Of a stretch of DNA of 64,000 bases, positions 1 through 6,992 are shown in pieces. The stretch comes from Streptomyces avermitilis MA-4680 = NBRC 14893. GTDB taxonomy: Bacteria; Actinomycetota; Actinomycetes; Streptomycetales; Streptomycetaceae. The stretch lies in NCBI RefSeq assembly GCF_000009765.2, contig NC_003155.5, positions 5,952,001 to 6,016,000 of the forward strand. Direction: 5' to 3'. The translations under genes and the position numbers were made by a program. The notes beneath the pieces were generated by a model, which saw only the letters and a list, made by a program, of their open reading frames with translations, did no database searches and was not told the origin of the DNA. Positions within the stretch are counted from its first letter, which is position 1. Each line of letters begins with the position of its first letter.

Positions 1-2
1 AC

Positions 3-217
3 CTACACGGGGACGTCCCGGCAGCGGCTCAGGGCCTCGGCGAGTGCGGCTTCCTGGGTGGGGTCGACAGAGAGCCCCCACTTGGTCTTGTCGGCCACCC
101 AGTCGGTGGCGTACCGGCAGCGGTAGCCCTGCGCCGGCGGCTGCCGGCGCAGGGGTCCTGGTCCGCCTTGCTGCGGTCGCCGGCCGCGGATACGGCGAGC
201 AGGGCGCGGGCGTCGCC
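3..217 (-). pseudogene. Fragment of HNH endonuclease-family (DUF1524-like) protein, frameshifted
   Basis: The C-terminal part of a secreted HNH-nuclease-family protein common in streptomycetes is recognisable, but in two reading frames. One frame (about 217 down to 150) reads LLAVSAAGDRSKADQDP, which resembles the family's LVAVSAAxNRSKGDQDP block. A second frame (about 140 down to 3) reads YRCRYATDWVADKTKWGLSVD and ends at a TAG. The join at about 135-152 lacks the residues that normally link the two, so a deletion with frameshift is inferred. No signal peptide or catalytic DHxxP-type segment is found upstream, where short tandem repeats begin instead. The family assignment rests on remembered motifs. 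Confidence 0.65.
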
Positions 218-362
218 GGACGACGACGCCAGCGGGACGGCTCGGCAGCCGGCCCCGGCTCTCCGCGCGGCCGGCCCTACGAGGAGTGGTACCGCGACCG
301 TCACGCGGCCCGGCCGCGACCGCGCCCTCCAGGACGATGACGACCGACATGGGTGGGGCGCA

Positions 363-425
363 GGTACGCGAGGTACGCGAGGTACGCGAGGTACGCGATG
401 GAGGCGATGGAGGCGATGGAGGCGC
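363..425. repeat. 9-bp tandem repeats, two adjoining families
   Basis: Four perfect copies of GGTACGCGA (363-398) are followed directly by three copies of TGGAGGCGA (399-425, last base changed). The repeats lie between the 3' end of the M20 gene and the broken HNH fragment, so the 5' part of that fragment appears to have been replaced by slippage-prone sequence. Confidence 0.85.
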
Positions 426-466
426 GGGACGCGAGCGACGCCGGATGCCCGCTGTCCGTCGCAATC

Positions 467-1648
467 TCAGCGGCCCACGAACTCCGCCCGCGCCGCCTCC
501 AACACCCCCGGATCCAGGACCAGGTCAGTGACCACCCGAGCCAGCCCCGCCGCCGCGACCTCGGCGCGGTCGTGGGCGAGAGGGGTCGCCGCGGCCTCCC
601 GCATCGCGTCGGAGTGACTCGGCGTACCGAACTCGGCGATCTGGATGTACGGATGGATGACCGGCAGCAGCTGGGACAGGTTGCCGATGTCGGAGGAACC
701 GGCGGGGCTGTCGGGGCCGGCGGCCGTGATGTCCAGGCCCAGCGCGCGCACCGTGTCCCCGAAGCGTTCGGCGAGCACCGTGTTGTCGCGGCGCTCCCCG
801 TACAGCGGGCCTGTCTCGTGGACCTCCGCCGTGGTCTCGGTGGCGAGCGCCGCGCCCTCGGCCGCCCTGCGGACCCGCTCGACCAGCGCCTCGGCCGACG
901 CCGCCGTACGGTCCCGTACGTACAGATCCACCGCGGCATGGGCCGGGATCACGTTCGGGGCCTGGCCGCCGTCCGAGACGATGCCGTGCAGTCGGGCGGT
1001 CGGCGGTACGAACTGACGCATCGCGTCGATCGCGTTGAGGAACAGCTGCGCGGCCGCCAGCGCGCTGCGCCCCTCCCACGGTGACCTCGCGGCATGCGCG
1101 CTCACCCCCGTGAAACCGACCCTCAGATGCGCCGCCGCCAACCCGTGCTGCGTGGTCAGCGAGCGGTCGCCCGGGTGGAACATAACCGCGGCGTCGACGC
1201 CCGCGAAGACCCCGGCGTCGGCCAGCCTGACCTTGCCCCCGCCGCCCATCTCCTCACCGGGGGTACCGATGACGGCGATCGTGCCCGGGTGGTGAGGCAG
1301 GGCGCGTACGGCGGTGATCGCGGCCGCCGCGCCACCGGCCGCGATGAGATTGTGGCCGCAGCCGTGCCCGACTCCGGGCAGCGCGTCGTACTCCGCGAGT
1401 ACGGCGACGTACGGGCCCGGCTCGCTCCCCTCGTGCGCCGCCACGAACGCCGTATCGAGGCCGCCCGCTCCCGCCCGCACCGCGAAGCCCGCCTCGGCGA
1501 GCCAGCCGGTCAGCACCTCCACGGCATGGAACTCCGCGAACTTCAGCTCCGGCCGTGCATGGATGGCACGGCTCACCTCCTCCATCCGGGGGCGCAGCAA
1601 GGAGAGTTCGGCGGAGAGAGCTGCCAGCGGGGGCGCGGTGGCGGACAT
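467..1648 (-). CDS. M20 family amidohydrolase/metallopeptidase
   Basis: A 393-residue zinc hydrolase of the M20 family, in the subgroup resembling aminobenzoyl-glutamate hydrolase subunits and related amidohydrolases; it probably cleaves an N-acyl or peptide amide bond in the cytoplasm. AEYDALPG (85-92) followed by HGCGHN (95-100) supplies metal ligands, and GTPGEE (128-133) carries the catalytic Glu pair. A dimerisation-type segment (GFTGVSAHAA) follows, and there is no signal peptide. The ATG at 1648 has a GGGAG ribosome site just upstream. It stands alone, with no neighbour that indicates the substrate. Family is secure; substrate is unknown. Confidence 0.85.
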   Translation of the reverse strand: MSATAPPLAALSAELSLLRPRMEEVSRAIHARPELKFAEFHAVEVLTGWLAEAGFAVRAGAGGLDTAFVAAHEGSEPGPYVAVLAEYDALPGVGHGCGHNLIAAGGAAAAITAVRALPHHPGTIAVIGTPGEEMGGGGKVRLADAGVFAGVDAAVMFHPGDRSLTTQHGLAAAHLRVGFTGVSAHAARSPWEGRSALAAAQLFLNAIDAMRQFVPPTARLHGIVSDGGQAPNVIPAHAAVDLYVRDRTAASAEALVERVRRAAEGAALATETTAEVHETGPLYGERRDNTVLAERFGDTVRALGLDITAAGPDSPAGSSDIGNLSQLLPVIHPYIQIAEFGTPSHSDAMREAAATPLAHDRAEVAAAGLARVVTDLVLDPGVLEAARAEFVGR

Positions 1649-1829
1649 CGGGACTCCCGTCGTACGAGCGCGAGAAAGGCGGCCATGTTGACGTGTCGTC
1701 CCGTACGACGAGCCTGCGGCCCCGGCCCGGCGGATGCCCCCGGGTCACCGTGCCTCAGGCAACTCCCGTAGGGGCGCCCGGTCCGCGCCGCAGTCCCCGT
1801 GGCCTGGGTTCCTCCGTACGCTGAGCGGC

Positions 1830-2042
1830 ATGTCGTCTCGTCGCAGGAGTTGTCCCGAGTGCCGTCGTGAGATCGCCGTCGTCGCCGGGCGGTTCGCGCG
1901 GCACGACCCGCCGGGGGCGCGGGAGAGCAGGGAACTCGTCTCGTGCCCCGGGTCACGCAAGCAGGCCGAACTCGGCGCGGCACAACCGACGTTGGACGGA
2001 TACGTCATCCCGGACTTCCCGGGACAGATGCCTCTCTTCTGA
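1830..2042 (+). CDS. Small conserved protein with a Cys-x2-Cys motif
   Basis: A 70-residue protein beginning MSSRRRSCPECRREIAVV, with one CPEC pair, a later His (FARHDPP) and a third Cys (SCPGS), which could form a small zinc site. It ends PGQMPLF. I recall similar small proteins in other streptomycetes but know of no function. Longer upstream starts exist in this frame; the ATG at 1830 was chosen because the zinc-ribbon-like part begins there and the upstream residues look non-coding. Convergent with the NAD(P)-binding protein gene downstream. Confidence 0.6.
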   Translation: MSSRRRSCPECRREIAVVAGRFARHDPPGARESRELVSCPGSRKQAELGAAQPTLDGYVIPDFPGQMPLF

Positions 2043-2089
2043 CTTCCCCTGAGGATCTGCTCGCTCCTCTGAGGCTCTGCTGAGGGGAG

Positions 2090-2746
2090 TCAGTTCCCCG
2101 CCACCGCCTTCACCGCCACCGTGATCGGCGTGGAGCCGCTGATCACTTCCAGTGTCAGGCCGGCCGTCGCGGGGGTGTCGACGAGTTCCGCGAGGGTCGC
2201 GGCCACGTCGTCGCGCGGGATCGGGCCGCGGCCCGTGTGCGCCTCCAGGCGTACGAGGCCCGTGCCGGCGTCGTTCGTCAGCATCCCCGGGCGCAGGATC
2301 GTCCAGTCCAGGGACGGACGGCTGCGTACGTACTCGTCCGCCTCGCCCTTGGCGCGCAGATAGACGTCGAACACCTCGTCGCCCGGGTGCGCCGGGTCCG
2401 CGCCCATCGAGGACACGACGACGTGGCGGCGTACGCCCGCCCGTTCCGCCGCGTCGGCGAACAGGATCGCCGCACCCTTGTCCACCGTCTCCTTGCGGGT
2501 GACGCCGCTGCCCGGGCCCGCGCCCGCCGCGAACACCGCCGCGTCCGCGCCCTGTAGATGAGCGGCGACCTCCTCGACGGAGGCCGACTCCAGATCGCAG
2601 AGCACCGGCTCGGCGCCGGCCGCCCGCAGATCGTCGCCCTGTTCGGCGCGGCGGATGATCCCCGCGACCTCGTCACCGCGCGCGGCGAGCAGCCGCTCCA
2701 GCCGCAGCGCGATCTGACCATGACCTCCAGCGATGACAATGCGCAT
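2090..2746 (-). CDS. NAD(P)H-binding SDR-like oxidoreductase (atypical SDR)
   Basis: A 218-residue Rossmann-fold protein. GGHGQI at residues 7-12 is the dinucleotide-binding glycine loop; SSMGAD and the YLRAKGEADEYV segment resemble the atypical SDR group (NmrA/YwnB-like), which lacks a classical YxxxK dehydrogenase site in the usual context. It may act as a redox sensor or reductase; the substrate is unknown. An ATG 13 codons upstream (2785) is possible, but the start at 2746 places the glycine loop normally and lies 7 nt after a TACGGT box, with no Shine-Dalgarno, suggesting a leaderless message. Confidence 0.75.
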   Translation of the reverse strand: MRIVIAGGHGQIALRLERLLAARGDEVAGIIRRAEQGDDLRAAGAEPVLCDLESASVEEVAAHLQGADAAVFAAGAGPGSGVTRKETVDKGAAILFADAAERAGVRRHVVVSSMGADPAHPGDEVFDVYLRAKGEADEYVRSRPSLDWTILRPGMLTNDAGTGLVRLEAHTGRGPIPRDDVAATLAELVDTPATAGLTLEVISGSTPITVAVKAVAGN

Positions 2747-2753
2747 GTTTCCG

Positions 2754-2759
2754 ACCGTA
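2754..2759 (-). promoter_or_regulatory. Putative -10 box of the SDR gene (leaderless start)
   Basis: TACGGT on the minus strand, 7 nt before the ATG at 2746. This spacing puts transcription start at or next to the start codon. No clear -35 hexamer was identified. Confidence 0.4.
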
Positions 2760-2829
2760 CGCCCGGATGGGCGCGTTCGCCGCACAACACGGGCCGAGGC
2801 CCAGCTTTCCCGGCCGACACGGCAGTCAC

Positions 2830-2934
2830 GGCTCTCCCGACCTGGCGGCCACGGCCGTCACAACGGCTCTCCCGACCTGGCGGCCACGGCCGTCACAACG
2901 GCTCTCCCGACCCGGCGGCCACGGCCCTCACAAC
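2830..2934. repeat. Three 35-bp tandem repeats
   Basis: Copies start at 2830, 2865 and 2900. The first two are identical (GGCTCTCCCGACCTGGCGGC at the start, ending GTCACAAC); the third has two substitutions. Degenerate pieces of the same unit (ACGGCTCTCCCC) recur at about 2992. They fill the gap between two genes that are both on the minus strand. No coding potential is evident. Confidence 0.9.
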
Positions 2935-2987
2935 CCCTCCCTCTGCCCGGCGGCGAGTGCTGCGGTCACGGCCGTCCCGCGCGGAGT

Positions 2988-4229
2988 TCACGACGGCTCT
3001 CCCCGCCCCTGCCGAGGCAGGTCCAGCGCCACCGCGGCCGCCGAGTTGCAGTACTCCCGCACCGCGCTGGTCCGCGCCACGACCCGCCCCCGGTGTACGA
3101 CGATCCGGCTGTACGCGAGCGACAGCGCCCCGGCCAGCCGGTCGCCCCGTACGGCGAGCAGTTCGGCCGGGAATCCCGCCTCCACGCGTACTTCGGGCAG
3201 GCCGAGAGCGGCCCGGGCTGCGGTGCTCACGGCGTCGTACGCGTCCTCGGGCCGCAGCCCGTAGCGCGAGGCCAGCAGATACGCGGCCTCCAGCGGATCC
3301 CCGCGGCCCACCGGGTTCGACACGTCCCTCAGAGCGCCGCTGCCGGCCGCGACCCGCACGCCGGCCGACCGCAGCAGCCGTACGGGCGCCGTACCGGGCC
3401 GGTCGGCGCCCCCGCAGCCACCCTGCGGCAGGCACACCACCGTCACCCCGGCCGCGGCGAGTTGGTCCGCGATGCGTGCGGCGACCTCGGCGGGCAGTCG
3501 GCGCAGCCCCCCGCAAGGGCCCAGCGTGACCCCGGGACGCAGCCCGCCGGCCATCGCCGCGAGCCGGGCGAGCCGGGCCGGATCGTCACCGTCCGTGTGC
3601 AGGTCGACGGGGCAGCCCTGCTCGGCGGCGAGTTCCAGAACCGTCTCCACGTACCCCGTCGGATCCGGGTCGGCGTCCGGACAGCCACCCACCACCGCGG
3701 CGCCCATCTTCAGCGCGTCGCGCAGCATCGCGACCCCGTCCGCCCCGGCGGCCCCGGTCAGCACCCGTGGCATCGCCACCGCCGACAACTCGGCGAGCCC
3801 GTGCAGTGACCGTCGTGCCTGAAGCACCGCCGTCAGTGCGTCCAGGCCCTGTACGTCACTCACGTGTACGTGGGCGCGCAGAGCCGTCGCCCCGTGTCCG
3901 AGTTGCAGCAACGCGGCCTCGGTCGCGCGGCGCTGGACCTCCGGAGCGCCGTACGACACAGGTCCCGCGCCGTCGGCCGACAGGGCCGTGTCCCCGTGGG
4001 CGTGCGGCTCGACGGGGGCCGGCAGGAGCAGATAGCCGGCGAGGTCCACGCGCGCGCCGACCGCGTCCGTCGCCAGACTCCCGGCGGTACCGACCGCCTC
4101 GATACGCCCGCCGCCCAGCCGCACGTCCACGGTCCGTCCGTCGGTGAGCCGCGCTCCGCACAGCAGGAGGCCGGCCGGGTCGGTCTGTCCCGACGACGAG
4201 TGGGGCGGCTGCGGTCGGCTGTCGGGCAT
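2988..4229 (-). CDS. Cytosine-deaminase-like amidohydrolase, probable pseudoenzyme
   Basis: A 413-residue protein aligning along its length with the CodA branch of the amidohydrolase superfamily: VEPHAHGD (73-80) matches the HxH metal motif, AHVHVSD (119-125) matches THVDVSD, and DLHTDGDD (209-216) matches VHCDEIDD. From memory of E. coli CodA, the catalytic Glu217 corresponds to Gly214 here, the metal-ligand His246 falls in a GPCGG segment with no His, and Asp313-Asp314 correspond to Gly298-Ala299 (AGSGALRD). Three active-site functions therefore seem lost although the frame is intact. AGGAG precedes the ATG at 4229. It may bind rather than deaminate a ligand, or have changed chemistry. Confidence 0.75.
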   Translation of the reverse strand: MPDSRPQPPHSSSGQTDPAGLLLCGARLTDGRTVDVRLGGGRIEAVGTAGSLATDAVGARVDLAGYLLLPAPVEPHAHGDTALSADGAGPVSYGAPEVQRRATEAALLQLGHGATALRAHVHVSDVQGLDALTAVLQARRSLHGLAELSAVAMPRVLTGAAGADGVAMLRDALKMGAAVVGGCPDADPDPTGYVETVLELAAEQGCPVDLHTDGDDPARLARLAAMAGGLRPGVTLGPCGGLRRLPAEVAARIADQLAAAGVTVVCLPQGGCGGADRPGTAPVRLLRSAGVRVAAGSGALRDVSNPVGRGDPLEAAYLLASRYGLRPEDAYDAVSTAARAALGLPEVRVEAGFPAELLAVRGDRLAGALSLAYSRIVVHRGRVVARTSAVREYCNSAAAVALDLPRQGRGEPS

Positions 4230-4560
4230 CGAGCTCCTGGGTCTCGGGGCGGCTGCGCAGAAGTGGGCAAGATCACGCAGAGTGGGTCGAGCCTAGGGTG
4301 GCCGTCCGCCGGTGCCGGGGAGGAGGGCAATAGTCGTACCGGCGTGGTCAGCGCTCGGGCTGGTGTGGTCCACGGTCCTGCTGAGGCGGTTCGAGGCCGC
4401 TGTGAACAGAGGGACGGGCGGCAGGGCTGTCGCCTCCTGACGCTTCCTGTAACCCGCCGTGACCCCTGTCGTTCCTGGGCTCGCGAGAGGGCCTTGGAGC
4501 GTTCCGAGATCCACGGGAGAACGCCGGAGAACAGGCCTGGGAGGGTGGCGCGAAACGGAT
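4230..4560. other. Intergenic stretch, no gene seen
   Basis: Between the divergent amidohydrolase gene and the tRNA-Thr promoter I see no reading frame with family resemblance, no strong hairpin and no repeat. The amidohydrolase promoter presumably lies here, but I could not identify it. Confidence 0.5.
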
Positions 4561-4590
4561 TTGGGCGATCGGCAGGCGACCGTGTAATGT
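4561..4590 (+). promoter_or_regulatory. Promoter of the tRNA-Thr / tRNA-Met pair
   Basis: TTGGGC (4561-4566), an 18-nt spacer, then TAATGT (4585-4590). Predicted start about 4597, five nt before the mature tRNA-Thr 5' end. Confidence 0.55.
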
Positions 4591-4601
4591 CTTCATCGCT
4601 C

Positions 4602-4674
4602 GCCCCAATAGCTCAGTCGGCAGAGCGTCTCCATGGTAAGGAGAAGGTCTACGGTTCGATTCCGTATTGGGGCT
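4602..4674 (+). tRNA. tRNA-Thr (GGT)
   Basis: A 73-nt cloverleaf: acceptor GCCCCAA pairs with TTGGGGC (4667-4673), D arm AGCTCAGTCGGCAGAGC, anticodon stem TCTCC/GGAGA with loop ATGGTAA giving anticodon GGT (reads ACC), and T arm TACGG-TTCGATT-CCGTA. The CCA end is not encoded. Confidence 0.96.
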
Positions 4675-4688
4675 CTGGTGTGAGAGGT

Positions 4689-4706
4689 CCCCGCCGCAAG
4701 GCGGGG
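4689..4706 (+). other. Hairpin between tRNA-Thr and tRNA-Met
   Basis: CCCCGCC-GCAA-GGCGGGG, a perfect 7-bp stem with a GNRA-type tetraloop and no T tract. It could guide processing of a shared precursor or be a partial terminator. Confidence 0.6.
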
Positions 4707-4720
4707 CCCGATCTCATCAA

Positions 4721-4793
4721 AGCGGTGTAGCTCAGTCGGTAGAGCAAGCGGCTCATAATCGCTGTGTCACCGGTTCAAGTCCGGTCACCGCTA
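4721..4793 (+). tRNA. tRNA-Met (CAT), elongator type
   Basis: A 73-nt cloverleaf: acceptor AGCGGTG pairs with CACCGCT, anticodon stem AGCGG/TCGCT with loop CTCATAA (anticodon CAT), T arm ACCGG-TTCAAGT-CCGGT. The first acceptor pair is A:U rather than the C:A mismatch of bacterial initiators, so it is called elongator. No encoded CCA. Confidence 0.95.
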
Positions 4794-4881
4794 CTGACAG
4801 TAGCCGATTGTGGGGTCGGTCCTTCGATCGGCTACTCTTTTATGCGTTCATCGTCCCATCCGTTCGTCAAGGAGCACTCCT

Positions 4882-5046
4882 GTGGCTGCCACCGACGTCC
4901 GCCCGAAGATCACGCTGGCCTGCGTGGAGTGCAAGGAGCGGAACTACATCACCAAGAAGAACCGGCGTAACAACCCGGACCGACTGGAGATGAAGAAGCA
5001 CTGCCCGCGTTGCAACGCGCACACCGCGCACCGCGAAACGCGATAA
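4882..5046 (+). CDS. rpmG: 50S ribosomal protein L33, zinc-ribbon form
   Basis: A 54-residue large-subunit protein (bL33). C14-x2-C17 and C41-x2-C44 form the zinc ribbon, so this is the C+ (zinc-requiring) paralogue. The GTG at 4882 follows an AAGGAG site at 4869-4874. It lies just after two tRNA genes and before two MaoC dehydratase genes, an order I recall from other streptomycetes. A strong hairpin ends the gene. Confidence 0.97.
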   Translation: MAATDVRPKITLACVECKERNYITKKNRRNNPDRLEMKKHCPRCNAHTAHRETR

Positions 5047-5061
5047 ATCAGGCTCGTACAC

Positions 5062-5091
5062 GAGGCCGTCCCCTTCGCGGGGGGCGGCCTC
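5062..5091 (+). terminator. Terminator after rpmG
   Basis: GAGGCCGTCCCC-TTCG-CGGGGGGCGGCCTC, a long stem with a UUCG loop 15 nt after the rpmG stop. No strong T tract, as is common in this group. Confidence 0.7.
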
Positions 5092-5201
5092 GCGTCGTTG
5101 TGCGGCGCCCTTGCGGCGCGGTACGGCGTCCCGCCCGGACCGGGGACAGTGGGCCGGTACATCAGCGAAGACGACGAAGACAACCAGGAGGTGCCGAGCC
5201 C

Positions 5202-5654
5202 ATGGCGCTCGACCAGTCCTTCGTGGGGCGGTCCTACCCGCCCACCGACCCCTATGAGGTCGGCCGGGAGAAGATCCGCGAGTTCGCGGAGGCCGTCGGG
5301 GACCCCAATCCGGTGTACACGGACCCGGAGGCCGCCAAGGCGCTCGGGTACGCCGATGTGATCGCCCCGCCCACCTTTGTGTTCGCCATTACGTTCAAGG
5401 CGGCCGGGCAGGTCGTCCAGGACCCCCAGCTGGGCCTCGACTACAGCCGCGTGGTGCACGGTGACCAGAAGTTCGCCTACACCCGGCCGGTCCGCGCCGG
5501 TGACCGGCTCACGGTCACCTCGACCATCGAGTCGATCAAGTCCCTCGCGGGCAACGACGTCGTGGACGTCCGGGGCGAGGTCCACGACGAGGCGGGCGAG
5601 CACGTCGTGACGGCCATCACCAAGCTGGTGGCCCGCGCGGCCGAGGAGGGCTGA
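5202..5654 (+). CDS. MaoC-like dehydratase, HadA/HadC-type subunit
   Basis: A 150-residue single hot-dog domain protein (MaoC N-terminal type). By analogy with mycobacterial HadAB/HadBC it should be the substrate-binding half of a (3R)-hydroxyacyl-thioester dehydratase. The catalytic Asp-His motif of hydratase 2 is absent; the matching region reads VGDPNPVYTDPEAAKALGYADVIAPPTF broken across residues 31-58, typical of the non-catalytic partner. The ATG at 5202 follows AGGAGG. Only 2 nt separate its stop from the next gene, implying co-translation of a heterodimer. Its exact acyl substrate is not known. Confidence 0.85.
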   Translation: MALDQSFVGRSYPPTDPYEVGREKIREFAEAVGDPNPVYTDPEAAKALGYADVIAPPTFVFAITFKAAGQVVQDPQLGLDYSRVVHGDQKFAYTRPVRAGDRLTVTSTIESIKSLAGNDVVDVRGEVHDEAGEHVVTAITKLVARAAEEG

Positions 5655-5656
5655 CG

Positions 5657-6085
5657 ATGACCGCGAAGATCGCGTACGACGACATCGAGGTCGGAGCCGA
5701 ACTGCCGGCGCAGACCTTCCCCGTGACGCGCGCCACGCTCGTGCAGTACGCGGGCGCCTCCGGGGACTTCAACCCGATCCACTGGAACGAGAAGTTCGCC
5801 AAGGAGGTCGGGCTGCCGGACGTCATCGCGCACGGCATGTTCACCATGGCCGAGGCGATCCGCGTCGTCACCGACTGGACCGGCGACCCGGGCGCGGTCG
5901 TCGAGTACGGCGTCCGCTTCACCAAGCCCGTCGTCGTCCCGAACGACGACCAGGGCGCGACCATCGAGGTCACCGGCAAGGTCGCGGCCAAGCTCGACGA
6001 CAACACGGTCCGCGTCGACCTCACGGCGATGAGCGAGGGCAAGAAGGTGCTGGGCATGTCGCGGGCGGTTGTGCGGCTGGCCTGA
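5657..6085 (+). CDS. MaoC-like dehydratase, HadB-type catalytic subunit
   Basis: A 142-residue hot-dog protein carrying the hydratase-2 active site: SGDFNPIHWNEKFAK, where the Asp and His (D-x4-H) are catalytic, followed by GLPDVIAHGMFTM. It probably dehydrates (3R)-hydroxyacyl thioesters as a heterodimer with the upstream subunit, in fatty-acid synthesis or a related acyl pathway. It starts 2 nt after the first subunit's stop, with a GAGGAGG site inside that gene's end. Confidence 0.88.
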   Translation: MTAKIAYDDIEVGAELPAQTFPVTRATLVQYAGASGDFNPIHWNEKFAKEVGLPDVIAHGMFTMAEAIRVVTDWTGDPGAVVEYGVRFTKPVVVPNDDQGATIEVTGKVAAKLDDNTVRVDLTAMSEGKKVLGMSRAVVRLA

Positions 6086-6096
6086 CGGCAGCACGG

Positions 6097-6130
6097 GTAA
6101 GGGGCGCTCGCAATTGCGGGCGCCCCTTAC
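6097..6130 (+). terminator. Terminator after the MaoC pair
   Basis: GTAAGGGGCGC and GCGCCCCTTAC form a perfect 11-bp stem around a 12-nt loop, starting 12 nt after the stop codon. Confidence 0.8.
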
Positions 6131-6273
6131 TCATTCGCGTCATCCACCCCATCCACCCTTCCATCCACCGGCCCAGCGGCCCAGCGGCCCACCGACCCAC
6201 CCGCTCATCCCTCCACCCGCACCCGTCCGTCCATCCACCCGCACGCCCCTGCTGCTTACGCGCACGAGCCCAC

Positions 6274-6303
6274 TTGACGTAGTTAGTGATTGAGCACTAA
6301 CTT
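6274..6303 (+). promoter_or_regulatory. tetR promoter with overlapping palindromic operator
   Basis: TTGACG (6274-6279), 18-nt spacer, TAACTT (6298-6303). The palindrome GTTAGTG-ATTGAG-CACTAAC (6282-6301) fills the spacer and overlaps the -10 box, a classic repressor position. The -10 box ends 6 nt before the ATG and there is no Shine-Dalgarno, so the mRNA should be leaderless. The same GTTAGT-N8-ACTAAC pattern recurs upstream of the downstream efflux gene. Confidence 0.75.
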
Positions 6304-6309
6304 AGTCGC

Positions 6310-6879
6310 ATGGTCAGGATGAGCGCAGAGGAGAGGCGCGAGAGCGTCATCCGCGCGGCGATGAGTGAGTTCGGCCGGGGCGGCTACTACGGCACGTCCA
6401 CCGAGGCGATCGCCAAGCGTGTGGGTGTCTCGCAGCCTTATCTCTTCCGGCTCTTCCCGAGCAAGAAGGCGATCTTCCTCGCGGCGGCCGAGCGCTGCAT
6501 GGAGGACACCCGGCGCACCTTCGAGGAAGCCGCCGAGGGGCTGCGGGGCGAGGAGGCTCTGCACTCCATGGCGAACGCGTACACCAGGGTCATCGCGGAG
6601 CGCCCGGAGCAGCTGCTGATGCAGATGCAGACGTACGTCGCCTCGGCGGCCGCCGAGGAGGCCGGGGACCACGAACTCGCTGAGGCGGTGCGGGCGGGCT
6701 GGATGCGCCTGTGGGACACCGTCCATCTGCCGCTCGGCGGCGACAAGGACGAGACGACGACCTTCATGGCGTACGGAATGCTCGTCAACTGCCTGGTGGC
6801 CATGGGTTTTCCGCCCGAGCACCGAGTCTGGGAAGGGCTCTATCCGTCGGCGCGGATCACGGGCCGGCTGGAGAAGTAG
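6310..6879 (+). CDS. TetR family transcriptional regulator
   Basis: A 189-residue one-component repressor. The N-terminal helix-turn-helix spans about 10-55 (RRESVIRAAMSEFGRGGYYG, then STEAIAKRVGVSQPYLFRLF and SKKAIF), followed by an all-helical ligand-binding domain. It probably represses itself and the adjacent MFS exporter through the palindromes at 6282-6301 and 6941-6960; the inducer is likely an exported drug or metabolite. It is followed after 113 nt by the exporter on the same strand. Confidence 0.92.
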   Translation: MVRMSAEERRESVIRAAMSEFGRGGYYGTSTEAIAKRVGVSQPYLFRLFPSKKAIFLAAAERCMEDTRRTFEEAAEGLRGEEALHSMANAYTRVIAERPEQLLMQMQTYVASAAAEEAGDHELAEAVRAGWMRLWDTVHLPLGGDKDETTTFMAYGMLVNCLVAMGFPPEHRVWEGLYPSARITGRLEK

Positions 6880-6940
6880 AACTCGGCTGCGGAAGCGGTA
6901 CAGGGGAGGCGGATGTCGTCGCCTTTTCATGGGCACAAAA

Positions 6941-6960
6941 GTTAGTCATCAATAACTAAC
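6941..6960 (+). promoter_or_regulatory. Second TetR operator, upstream of the MFS exporter
   Basis: GTTAGT-CATCAATA-ACTAAC is a 20-bp palindrome sharing both outer GTTAGT/ACTAAC arms with the site in front of tetR. It ends 32 nt before the exporter's ATG. The matching promoter hexamers are not clear. Confidence 0.75.
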
Positions 6961-6992
6961 CATCCGGAGTGCATTCACTCTTTGGGGGAGCG

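Noticed and set aside
467..4229. The M20 amidohydrolase, SDR protein and CodA-like protein as one catabolic operon
   Set aside because: They are separated by a gene on the opposite strand, by tandem repeats and by independent starts, so there is no operon evidence.
6140..6260. Pyrimidine-rich CATCCACCC-type repeats upstream of tetR
   Set aside because: Periodic but too degenerate to define a unit; treated as low-complexity intergenic DNA and not as a CRISPR or VNTR.
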